A stretch of DNA of 60,808 nt from Sulfuritalea sp. (GTDB taxonomy: Bacteria; Pseudomonadota; Gammaproteobacteria; Burkholderiales; Rhodocyclaceae), in NCBI GenBank assembly GCA_021738105.1, contig JAIPCS010000001.1, positions 1-60,808 of the forward strand, written 5' to 3'. The position numbers were made by a program, and so were the translations under genes. A model generated the notes under the pieces. It searched no databases. It had not been told where the DNA came from and saw nothing but the letters and a program-made list of their open reading frames with translations. The first letter of the stretch is position 1; the number at the start of each line of letters is the position of its first letter. This document shows positions 16,761 to 24,906 of this stretch, in pieces.

Positions 16761-17803
16761 CGGGCAATCCCTCAGGCATCACACAGGGCTTCCAGAAACT
16801 CGCCGGAGAGATCACCTCGATCGGCTTGCAGTGGCACGCCGATGCTATTGCTGAAAACTCGAAATGGAACAAGCAATTCATTTCGAAATCCATCAAGGAC
16901 GTGCCGAAGCCGCAGGGCGACAAGGCGGTGTCGGCGATCGTCATCAGCGCCGGCCCCAGCCTCTACAAGAACAACATCCTGGCTCGCATCAAGGACTCGG
17001 GATACCGGGGAAGCATCATTGCGATAGATGGTTCCTACGTGCGCTGCATCAAGGCCGGCCTGGAACCCGATTACGTGCTGACGCTCGACCCGCATCCGAC
17101 GAGGCTGGTGCGCTGGTTTGGCGATCCCGATTTTGAACGGAATCTGGAAGGCGATGACTATTTCTCCAGGCAGGATCTGGATATCGCCTTTCGCAATAAC
17201 TCGATCGAGGAAAACCGCCGCAACATTGCGATGGTCGATCAGCATGGGAAGGGAGCGAAACTGATCATCTGCTCGGCGGCACCAAAGAACGTGGTCGAGC
17301 GAACCCGGGCGGTCGGTTTCGATGCCTACTGGTGGGCTCCCCTCGTGGACAATCCCGACCAGCCGGACAGCCTGACGCGCGCCATGGTCAGGGAGACCGG
17401 GCTTCCGGCGATGAACACAGGCGGCACTGTCGGTACGGCGGCCTGGGTGTTCGCCCTGACGGCGCTAAAGATACCGAAAATTGCTGTCGTTGGAATGGAC
17501 CTTGGCTACTACAAGGCGGACACTACCCACTTTCAGACCCAGACCTACCACAGCCTGAAGGAACATGTCGGCAAAGAAAACATCCATGAGTACTTTCCCG
17601 AATTTACCTACCCCGGTACCGGAGAGGTTTTTTATACCGATCCGACCTATTACTGGTATCGCAGCAATATGCTCGATTTGATTTCCGCATCCGGAACGAC
17701 CGTTTTCAACTGCACCGGAGGCGGTACACTGATCGGGCCTGGGGTGGAATGCATGGAAGTCGAGGATTTCTGCCGGATGAATCAGACTCAAGCCAATGGC
17801 TAA
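16757..17803 (+). CDS. Maf-type flagellin glycosyltransferase (DUF115)
   Basis: A 348-residue protein of the motility-associated-factor family. The DUF115 core reads AIVISAGPSLYKNN and later GSIIAIDGSYVRCIKAGLEPDYVLTLDPH, with GMDLGYY further on. Maf proteins transfer legionaminic or pseudaminic acid from CMP donors to serine or threonine of flagellin in the cytoplasm. Next to a complete legionaminic set, the donor is probably CMP-legionaminic acid or a derivative. No flagellin gene is in the window. It overlaps the following radical SAM gene by eight bases. Confidence 0.87.
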   Translation: MTGNPSGITQGFQKLAGEITSIGLQWHADAIAENSKWNKQFISKSIKDVPKPQGDKAVSAIVISAGPSLYKNNILARIKDSGYRGSIIAIDGSYVRCIKAGLEPDYVLTLDPHPTRLVRWFGDPDFERNLEGDDYFSRQDLDIAFRNNSIEENRRNIAMVDQHGKGAKLIICSAAPKNVVERTRAVGFDAYWWAPLVDNPDQPDSLTRAMVRETGLPAMNTGGTVGTAAWVFALTALKIPKIAVVGMDLGYYKADTTHFQTQTYHSLKEHVGKENIHEYFPEFTYPGTGEVFYTDPTYYWYRSNMLDLISASGTTVFNCTGGGTLIGPGVECMEVEDFCRMNQTQANG

Positions 17804-19379
17804 GATACTTTTTGTCAATCCGGTGGTGCGCGAAGAGGATGTGCCGAGGCACATCCCCTACGGCATAGCGCTCTTGGCATCCATCGCGATGAACCGCGGC
17901 CATCAGGTTCAAGTTTATGATGCAAACGCTTGGCGCAAAGGCTTCGGCATCCTGCCCGAGATCTACCGTGCGGACGACTGGGACGTCATTGCCATCGGTG
18001 GCCTGACCACAACCTACAACTTCATCAAGGAAGCCTGCCGGATTGCCAAGGAGTCGGCGCCCGATGCTTACCTGATCGCCGGCGGCGGCTTCCTGACAAG
18101 CATGCCGCAGGAAATCATGGAATGGATTCCCCAGATCGATCTCGGCATCGTCGGGGAGGCTTTTGTCACCTGGCCCGAGGTGTTGGCCAAGATCGACAAG
18201 AAGGATATGGACTTCACCGGCACACTCGGTGTGATCCGGCGCGATGCAGGCGGTGCGCCGATCCTCAACGAAACGCGGCCGATCATTGCCGAACTCGACG
18301 TCCTGCCGCAGCCGGCGTGGGGCCTGTTTCCGCTTGAAGAGATCTATTTCGGGAATTCGGCCTCGTTGTTCAGCGAAGATGCCTATCGCTGCCGGCGGCG
18401 CATCGACATTAACGCAAGCTTTGGCTGTAGCCTGGTTTGCCGCTACTGCTGGCACCTCGGGACGACGGGCGACATGATCATCGAGAAGAACGACGGCGGC
18501 GTGAATGACGTGGTGTTCAGCTACGGGCGCAACATCCGGTATCACTCTCCCGATTACATCGTCGGCATGGTAAAGGGGCTGAAGGAAAAGTACGACATCG
18601 ATTTCGCGAATTTCCTCGATGAAAACCTGATGACCATGGATGCGTCCAGCCGCCATACTTGGATCAAGGAAATTTGCGAAAAATGGATAGCTGCCGGTCT
18701 GCAGCCTTCATCGCGCCGGCCCGGCGGAAAGGCAGCACCTCCCGGCGAGGAGCCCGGGGTCTATTGGAGCGGTACCAGTCACGCTTCGCTCCATCGGCCG
18801 GAAATACTGAAACTCATGTACGAAGCCGGCTGTACCCATCTGGTCTATGGCCTCGAGTCCTTCGACCCGGACATCCTCAAGAAGCTCGGCAAGGGCACCA
18901 CGGTCCAAAAGAATATTGATTCCGTGGGCGAGTGCATGAAGTCCGGGATCATTCCGATTCCCAATATCATCATCGGCTTCCCGGAGGAATCGTTTCAAAG
19001 CGTGCGCAACACGATTGCGGCGCTGATCAAGCTGGGAATTCACACGCGCCCCCATTTCGCGACCGCCTATCCGGGATCCGAGTGGTACTACACTTACAAG
19101 GATTCGATCAAGGAGCAGTACAACGGCGACCTCGAGCAGTATGTGAAGGAATTGGGCGACGCCTCCAAGATTACCGCCATCATCTCGCACAACTTCACGG
19201 CGCTCGAATTGCTGGGGTTGCAGGAAATCGTCGCGCAGCGAAATCTTCGCCTGCTCGATCAGGCCGAAAAGCACTGGGGTCGTGCCGAAGCCAAGACCGT
19301 TGCCGTTCCGCAGTCGTCGTTTAATTTCAGGCGCAAGAAACTCGACGGCCCGATTGAGCCCATTCATTTCAAAAAGTAG
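17796..19379 (+). CDS. B12-binding radical SAM enzyme
   Basis: A 527-residue protein. The N-terminal 130 residues form a cobalamin-binding-like Rossmann domain without a DxHxxG motif. The radical SAM core has the cluster motif CSLVCRYC near residue 213 (Cys-x3-Cys-x2-Cys). A proline- and glycine-rich insert (around residues 307-326) interrupts the barrel. Family members methylate or rearrange unreactive carbons. Its eight-base overlap with the Maf gene suggests it modifies the legionaminic acid or the flagellin glycan. A fragment of a close relative is at 28775-29030. Confidence 0.82.
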   Translation: MAKILFVNPVVREEDVPRHIPYGIALLASIAMNRGHQVQVYDANAWRKGFGILPEIYRADDWDVIAIGGLTTTYNFIKEACRIAKESAPDAYLIAGGGFLTSMPQEIMEWIPQIDLGIVGEAFVTWPEVLAKIDKKDMDFTGTLGVIRRDAGGAPILNETRPIIAELDVLPQPAWGLFPLEEIYFGNSASLFSEDAYRCRRRIDINASFGCSLVCRYCWHLGTTGDMIIEKNDGGVNDVVFSYGRNIRYHSPDYIVGMVKGLKEKYDIDFANFLDENLMTMDASSRHTWIKEICEKWIAAGLQPSSRRPGGKAAPPGEEPGVYWSGTSHASLHRPEILKLMYEAGCTHLVYGLESFDPDILKKLGKGTTVQKNIDSVGECMKSGIIPIPNIIIGFPEESFQSVRNTIAALIKLGIHTRPHFATAYPGSEWYYTYKDSIKEQYNGDLEQYVKELGDASKITAIISHNFTALELLGLQEIVAQRNLRLLDQAEKHWGRAEAKTVAVPQSSFNFRRKKLDGPIEPIHFKK

Positions 19380-19388
19380 TCTGGTCAT

Positions 19389-20111
19389 ATGTATGACGGC
19401 TTCAGTCTGTTGGCCTTGATCCCGGCCAGGAACGGTTCGAAAGGGCTGCCGAACAAAAACGTTCTCGATTGCGCAGGCAAGCCGCTGATCGAATGGACGA
19501 TTGCCGCAGCGCTGGGTGTCAGTGCGATTGACGACGTGCTGGTGTCTACAGATGCGGACGACATCGCGACGGTTTCACGGCGCGCGGGCGCATCGGTTCC
19601 ATTCCTGAGGCCGGCCGAACTCGCCGGGGATGATTCCAGCATGCTCGATGTGATCAGGCATGCCTGGGAAGCGCATGCGGATGCCAGTGGCCGCCGCTTC
19701 GACTACATATTGCTGTTGCAGCCTACGTCCCCATTGCGCACTTCCGCCCACATCGGCGATGCTGTCGGGTTCTATTTCAAGAATCGCCGCAGCGACGCCG
19801 ATACTCTGGCATCCGTCTATCCGGTCGGCCAGAAACATGGCTGGCTGATGCAGGCCTCGGGTGATGGCGACTACATAAGATTCTGCATGGATGTGCGTTC
19901 CGGCAATCCGCAGCGTCAAAAACTAAAGCCATATTATTTACCTAATGGAGCAATATTTATCATTAGGGGCGATGCTTTAGAGGGGGGCTTATACCGCGAC
20001 AACACCCTTCCATTCGTTATGGCTAAAGAAAGTTCAATTGACATAGATACGTCCGATGATTTGAAAGCAGCTGAAGATTTTCTCATCAGACATCGAGACT
20101 TTGTTGAATAG
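19389..20111 (+). CDS. legF: CMP-legionaminic acid synthetase (NeuA family)
   Basis: A 240-residue cytidylyltransferase that activates the nonulosonic acid as its CMP derivative. It opens with the signature LALIPARNGSKGLPNKN and has LLLQPTSPLR and VSTDADDI; SSIDIDTSDDLKAAE near the end is the usual second motif. Located ten bases after the radical SAM gene, it completes the set legB-C-H-I-G-ptmE-legF. The GlcN-6-P supply genes (ptmF, ptmA, glmU type) are not in the window. The last third is more AT-rich than the start. Confidence 0.92.
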   Translation: MYDGFSLLALIPARNGSKGLPNKNVLDCAGKPLIEWTIAAALGVSAIDDVLVSTDADDIATVSRRAGASVPFLRPAELAGDDSSMLDVIRHAWEAHADASGRRFDYILLLQPTSPLRTSAHIGDAVGFYFKNRRSDADTLASVYPVGQKHGWLMQASGDGDYIRFCMDVRSGNPQRQKLKPYYLPNGAIFIIRGDALEGGLYRDNTLPFVMAKESSIDIDTSDDLKAAEDFLIRHRDFVE

Positions 20112-20222
20112 GCAAATACTGCAGCAGATAGGAATGCTCATTTATTCGCTACAGCTGTCCGCAAGGTAATTTGACCAATGTGCAGTCGTGGAACATAACA
20201 ACTTATTTTAGGAAATTAGCAA

Positions 20223-21545
20223 GTGGAAACCATAAGATACCCTGCTGCTGTTGACTTGGCACTATTCGCAAAAGACAGTCCAAATCCTGAGGCACGCTAT
20301 GGCTTGCCCCAAAATGTTGTTTATTGCAAGAAATGTGTAATTTCCAATCAACGGCCCAATTCTGCAGTTGAGTACACGCATACGAAAGAAACAAAGAAGG
20401 CAACCATCAACTTTGATGAGAACGGTGTTTGTGATGCCTGCAACTTTACCGAACGCAAACGTCACAGTATCAATTGGGATGATCGTGAGAAGCTGCTGCT
20501 GGAACTTTGCGCCAAATATCGCAAGAACGATGGCTCTTACGATTGTATTGTGCCGGGATCTGGGGGGAAGGACAGTTTTTATGCTTCCCATATACTGAAA
20601 ACAAAATATGGCATGCACCCGCTTACCGTGACATGGGCTCCGCACATATATACGGACTGGGGGTGGAAAAATTTTCAGTCATGGATTCATGCGGGACACG
20701 ATAACTTTCTTATGACTCCCAATGGGCGAGTGCATCGCTTGTTGACCAGACTTTCGACCGAATTGCTGCTCAACCCATTTCAGGCCTTCGTGATTGGACA
20801 GAAAGCGCTGGCGCCAAAGATGGCGCTGCTGTTCAACATACCACTGGTTTTCTATGGTGAGAATGAAGCGGAATATGGGAACCCCATTAGTGATACGGGC
20901 ACGGCGAAGCGTGATGGTTCCTTTTATACTGCAGCAGACCAATCGAAAATTTATCTTGGCGGCGTATCTCTCGCCGATCTTAAGTCTCAGTTCGGGCTTG
21001 ATCAAAATGATCTGCAGCCTTACTTACCGGCTGAGCCAAATCGGATCGCCGAGCATAATATTGACGTTCAATACTTGGGCTATTACCTGAAGTGGCACCC
21101 CCAGGCTTGCTATTACTATGCTGTCGAACATGGTGGATTCCAGGCTTCGCCAGAGCGCACCGCCGGGACTTATTCCAAATACAACGGTATCGATGATCGC
21201 GTTGATGACCTTCATTTTTATACAACTGGGGTCAAGTTTGGTATCGGCCGCGCCAGCTACGATGCAGCACAAGAAATCCGCTCGGGCGATATCAACCGTG
21301 AGGAGGGCGTTGCGTTGGTGAAGCGTTTTGACCACGAGTTCCCTGAGCGTTTTGCAGATGAATTATTTAAATATTTGAGTGTGCCTGAGCAAGAGTTCCC
21401 TGTGGCGAGCAAGATGTTTGAACAGCCGACAATGGATCGCGAGTATTTTCGTGCGCTTACAGCTCAGTTCCGCTCACCGCATCTGTGGTACCAGGACAAC
21501 GGCGAGTGGAAGTTGCGCCACGCCGTTTGGCATGACAGCCAGTGA
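20223..21545 (+). CDS. N-acetyl-sugar amidotransferase (WbuX/PseA/PtmG family)
   Basis: A 440-residue PP-loop ATP pyrophosphatase-type enzyme. A zinc site is formed by Cys35-x2-Cys38 and Cys70-x2-Cys73, and the PP-loop is PGSGGKDS at about residue 111. These enzymes turn an N-acetyl group on a sugar into an acetamidino group, using ammonia delivered by HisH/HisF-like partners, both encoded next. In Campylobacter PtmG does this for legionaminic acid and PseA for pseudaminic acid. Here legionaminic acid is the likely acceptor. The GTG start has AGGAAA upstream. Confidence 0.88.
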   Translation: METIRYPAAVDLALFAKDSPNPEARYGLPQNVVYCKKCVISNQRPNSAVEYTHTKETKKATINFDENGVCDACNFTERKRHSINWDDREKLLLELCAKYRKNDGSYDCIVPGSGGKDSFYASHILKTKYGMHPLTVTWAPHIYTDWGWKNFQSWIHAGHDNFLMTPNGRVHRLLTRLSTELLLNPFQAFVIGQKALAPKMALLFNIPLVFYGENEAEYGNPISDTGTAKRDGSFYTAADQSKIYLGGVSLADLKSQFGLDQNDLQPYLPAEPNRIAEHNIDVQYLGYYLKWHPQACYYYAVEHGGFQASPERTAGTYSKYNGIDDRVDDLHFYTTGVKFGIGRASYDAAQEIRSGDINREEGVALVKRFDHEFPERFADELFKYLSVPEQEFPVASKMFEQPTMDREYFRALTAQFRSPHLWYQDNGEWKLRHAVWHDSQ

Positions 21546-22326
21546 GTTGAATGCCTTGGGAAATGTTCGACTCATTGCTCGCCTCGACATTAAGGGCCCC
21601 AACCTGATCAAGGGAATTCACTTGGAAGGCCTGCGTGTTATTGGATCACCTAGCGAGTATGCATTGCGCTACTACAATCAGGGTGTGGATGAACTGATCT
21701 ACATGGATTGTGTGGCCAGCCTTTATGGCCGCAACCATTTGGGCGATATTGTCAGGTCGGCGGCAAAAGACATTTTTGTACCCATGACAGTGGGCGGTGG
21801 AATCCGATCAGTGGATGACGCAACGCAGATTCTGCGGGCGGGCGCCGATAAGGTGGCTGCCAATACGGCGGCGGTCGCCAATCCAGAGCTCATCTCCGCA
21901 ATCGCGCGCCGCTTTGGTAGCCAGTGCATGGTTCTCTCAATCGAAGCCAAGCAAGTGGGTTCTGATCGTTGGGAGGTCTACACCGATAATGGTCGCGAGC
22001 GTACCGGATTGGATGTTATCGAGTGGGCAAAGCGCGGTGTCGCTATGGGTGCTGGCGAGGTGTTGTTGACATCTGTGGACCGCGAGGGAACACGAAAAGG
22101 CTTTGATATTGGCTTGGTGAGAGCCGTGACAGTGGAAGTTTCCGTGCCGGTTATTGCGAGTGGTGGTATGGGGAAACCGGAAGACTTGCTGGACGTTGTT
22201 CGCGAGGGTGGTGCAGATGCTGTTGCAATGGCAGACATACTGCATTACAAGCGCGCCGAGATTGGCGACATCAGAGCCGTGGCGGAAGCGGCAGGCGTGG
22301 GCGTAAGGCACTATGAACGCGCCTGA
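21532..22326 (+). CDS. HisF-like cyclase subunit for sugar amidination (WbuZ type)
   Basis: A 264-residue TIM-barrel protein resembling HisF, with RLIARLDIKGPNLIKGIHLEG, TVGGGIRSVDDA and VPVIASGGMGKPEDL. The ATG at 21532 is the likely start; it overlaps the amidotransferase gene by 14 bases. It is not part of histidine synthesis because it sits between the amidotransferase and a HisH-like glutaminase, a trio known from surface-sugar loci. Its role is to channel ammonia to the amidotransferase. Confidence 0.88.
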   Translation: MTASELNALGNVRLIARLDIKGPNLIKGIHLEGLRVIGSPSEYALRYYNQGVDELIYMDCVASLYGRNHLGDIVRSAAKDIFVPMTVGGGIRSVDDATQILRAGADKVAANTAAVANPELISAIARRFGSQCMVLSIEAKQVGSDRWEVYTDNGRERTGLDVIEWAKRGVAMGAGEVLLTSVDREGTRKGFDIGLVRAVTVEVSVPVIASGGMGKPEDLLDVVREGGADAVAMADILHYKRAEIGDIRAVAEAAGVGVRHYERA

Positions 22327-22978
22327 AGTGGTGGTGATCGACTATGGTGTCGGCAACCTGCTAAGTGTGCAGCGTGGCCTTGAACATTTTGGCGCGAGAG
22401 TTTCAGTAACCGCAGACCCGGAGCAGATCGCGTCCGCCACGCGGGTTGTGCTGCCGGGAGTAGGCGCATTTGGCAATGCCATGGAGGCCCTACATCGATT
22501 GGGACTGGTAGACGCGATTCGAGAACTTGCCCATCGCCACACGCCGCTGCTCGGCATTTGTCTCGGCATGCAGCTGCTGCTTGATGAAAGTGACGAGTTT
22601 GGTGTCACAACTGGCTTGGGGCTAGTCCCCGGACGTGTGATTCCCGTTCCTTTCAGAACCGTTTCTGGTGCGACACAGAAGATTCCACATGTCGGCTGGA
22701 GTGCCTTGCTGCCTGCGGACGTATCGGGGAGTTGGACAGGAACCCTATTGGAGGACAACTGCCCAGGTGAATCTGCATATTTCGTGCATTCCTTCATGGC
22801 GGAACCTACTGATCCCGCGAATCGAATAGCCGACTGCATGTATGGCGGGTACCGGATTTCGGCCGTGATAAGGCGAAACCAGATAACGGGCTGTCAATTC
22901 CATCCAGAGAAAAGTGGGCGGGTTGGTTTGAAGATTCTCCGCCAGTTCATTTCGCAATTACCTCGAAGAGGGGCTTGA
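22313..22978 (+). CDS. HisH-like glutaminase for sugar amidination (WbuY type)
   Basis: A 221-residue class I glutamine amidotransferase. The nucleophile lies in GICLGMQLL and the His-x-Glu pair in FHPEKSG near the end; VVLPGVGAFG forms the oxyanion region. It releases ammonia from glutamine for the HisF-like partner, which overlaps it by 14 bases. Together with the amidotransferase it should make an acetamidino nonulosonic acid. Confidence 0.89.
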   Translation: MNAPEVVVIDYGVGNLLSVQRGLEHFGARVSVTADPEQIASATRVVLPGVGAFGNAMEALHRLGLVDAIRELAHRHTPLLGICLGMQLLLDESDEFGVTTGLGLVPGRVIPVPFRTVSGATQKIPHVGWSALLPADVSGSWTGTLLEDNCPGESAYFVHSFMAEPTDPANRIADCMYGGYRISAVIRRNQITGCQFHPEKSGRVGLKILRQFISQLPRRGA

Positions 22979-23016
22979 TTCTTCCTCTACCTCGGTAGGC
23001 TCGCGGAGCGAGCAAG

Positions 23017-23037
23017 TGGAAAATGGAAAATGGAAAA
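23017..23037 (+). repeat. Three tandem TGGAAAA units
   Basis: A 7-base unit repeated three times in the gap between the HisH-like gene and cysC. Slippage could change the spacing to the next gene, but the repeat is outside any frame that looks real, so phase variation is not supported. Confidence 0.6.
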
Positions 23038-23127
23038 TGAATGTATCGCTGCTGCGGTGATAACAAAATGTCGCCCCTTTGTCCTCGTTCTACTTTGCGA
23101 CGCGATCATGCGAATTCGGGAGTTACA

Positions 23128-23754
23128 TTGCAATCAACTAACATAGTTTGGCACCAGTCGACAATCACCCGGGAGCATCGCCAAAGAACCAATGGCCACC
23201 GGGGAGCAGTGCTGTGGTTTACTGGGCTTTCTGCTTCCGGGAAGTCAACAATGGCCCATGCTGTGGGGGAAGTTCTACATAACAGCGGCCATCATGTCTT
23301 TGTACTTGACGGCGATAATGTTCGCCATGGTTTGTGTAGCGATTTGGGGTTTTCGATGGAAGACCGCGACGAGAATTTGCGCCGAGTCGGTGAAGTGGCG
23401 AAGCTGTTTTTGGAGGCGGGGGTTATAGTGCTTTCAGCATTTATTTCTCCCCTTAGAAGCGAGCGGGAGAAAGTTAGGGGGCTGGTTCCCCATGGAGACT
23501 TTCTTGAAATATTTTGTGCAGCTCCGCTGGAGGTCTGCGAGGGGCGAGACCCGAAGGGTCTCTACGAGCGCGCCAAGAAGGGGAAAATTGCCAACTTCAC
23601 AGGTATTAGTTCGCCTTACGAGATTCCGTCAAATCCGGACCTGTTTCTCGAAACACACATACTGAGTGTTGATGATTGCGTGTCTCGAGTAATGCTACTG
23701 ATAGGGCAACACGGCATCCTTCGTACCAACCCAGTAGTGCCCGCGAATACTTGA
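23128..23754 (+). CDS. cysC: Adenylyl-sulfate (APS) kinase
   Basis: A 208-residue kinase that makes PAPS, the sulfate donor. Walker A is GLSASGKST (residues 33-41), then DGDNVRHGL and the [10 protein letters not shown] active-site segment. The TTG at 23128 is preferred as start: it has GGGAG six bases upstream and gives the normal N-terminus [15 protein letters not shown]. An in-frame ATG at 23041 would add 29 residues unlike the family. No ATP sulfurylase gene is nearby, so APS must come from elsewhere. The next gene is a sulfotransferase, which points to glycan sulfation. Confidence 0.9.
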   Translation: MQSTNIVWHQSTITREHRQRTNGHRGAVLWFTGLSASGKSTMAHAVGEVLHNSGHHVFVLDGDNVRHGLCSDLGFSMEDRDENLRRVGEVAKLFLEAGVIVLSAFISPLRSEREKVRGLVPHGDFLEIFCAAPLEVCEGRDPKGLYERAKKGKIANFTGISSPYEIPSNPDLFLETHILSVDDCVSRVMLLIGQHGILRTNPVVPANT

Positions 23755-23893
23755 TTCTTCAACTTCATATCTCAGTAGGCTGTGGCTGCTACCCGCCAAC
23801 GACACAGCATGGAATTCGCCCTGCACCACTCTTTCGATGCGCAGTCCCGATATTGCGTTATCTGCTTACACACGTCCTGACGCTTCCACATAA

Positions 23894-24895
23894 ATGAAAC
23901 CCTGCTCCTCGACGCAGACGCTTATCACAGGAGTCTATCGGACCGGCAGTGAGTATCTTGCCCAGCTTGTAGGGAGCCATCCACAAGTTGCTGTTGGCAT
24001 GTATAGTATCAATGTTCTACGGTTTGTGGCTGGGCGCTACGATCCCATCTCAAGAAGAGAAAATTACTTGACGGCGCTGACCGATACAGCGGAACGAGTG
24101 CAAAAGCGCTATGGGAGAGTGATCGATATTCCGTCCATATTGAGCGAGCTGGACCGAATCGAGCGTGTGGACTATGGGACTTTTTATGATGTTCTGATGT
24201 GTCATCTTTACATGAAGTCGCCTGCAAAACAGTGGGCGGAAAAGAACCAATTGTTGTGGCGTGAGATACCGCGCTTTCTCGAGATGATGCCCAACGGGCG
24301 AGCTATCCTAATCCTGCGGGATCCAAGATCGGTCTTGGTTTCCTTCAAGCACTATACCTATGCAGTTCCACCTGCGTACCTCGGGGCAATTTTCAATTGC
24401 TTCGATGCGATGATCTACGCAAAGCGCTACCAACTTGAGATGCCGGGGCGGGTGCTGGTGGTTCGTTATGAGGATGCTGCAAATGATCCCCAAAAAATAT
24501 CCGAGGAATGCTGGCGCTTTATGGAATTAGAGGGTACATACGATGTCTCCGCAAATCAGGAGCGGACGGATGCCTATGGGCGGCCTTGGCATACAAACTC
24601 ATCATTCCACGATGGGAGCGAGGCCCGATTCGATGTTACCGATTCTCTGGAACGGTGGCGCAATAGGATATCCAAGGCCGAGCTTGATTTGACTGAAGGT
24701 ATCTGCGGTGAGTTGATGGGCGAGTTTGGCTATCAGCGGAGCGATCCTCAAACAATTGATTGGCCGCAAGCAATGAAGCTCATGATTGACAGCCCTCAGA
24801 TACTGAGTTACTTCAGACGGTGGCTGATGGATGGGGAGGGTATCGAGGCGTTTCCCGCTGACCCGCTCAAACCCGAAAACTGGCGCATTGATTGA
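23894..24895 (+). CDS. PAPS-dependent sulfotransferase
   Basis: A 333-residue sulfotransferase. The 5'-phosphosulfate loop is TGVYRTGSEYLAQL near residue 12 and the 3'-phosphate motif is RDPRSVLVSF near residue 142. VVRYEDAANDP is also typical. It uses PAPS from the adjacent kinase to sulfate a hydroxyl, most likely on a sugar of this island. The acceptor cannot be deduced. The 139-base gap upstream shows no feature. Confidence 0.85.
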   Translation: MKPCSSTQTLITGVYRTGSEYLAQLVGSHPQVAVGMYSINVLRFVAGRYDPISRRENYLTALTDTAERVQKRYGRVIDIPSILSELDRIERVDYGTFYDVLMCHLYMKSPAKQWAEKNQLLWREIPRFLEMMPNGRAILILRDPRSVLVSFKHYTYAVPPAYLGAIFNCFDAMIYAKRYQLEMPGRVLVVRYEDAANDPQKISEECWRFMELEGTYDVSANQERTDAYGRPWHTNSSFHDGSEARFDVTDSLERWRNRISKAELDLTEGICGELMGEFGYQRSDPQTIDWPQAMKLMIDSPQILSYFRRWLMDGEGIEAFPADPLKPENWRID

Positions 24896-24906
24896 GAAAC
24901 AACGAC

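Noticed and set aside
21532..22978. Histidine biosynthesis genes hisF and hisH
   Set aside because: No other his genes nearby; they flank the N-acetyl-sugar amidotransferase, matching the known sugar amidination trio.
23017..23037. Phase-variation tract
   Set aside because: The 7-base repeats lie outside the likely cysC coding region, whose start with a good ribosome site is at 23128.
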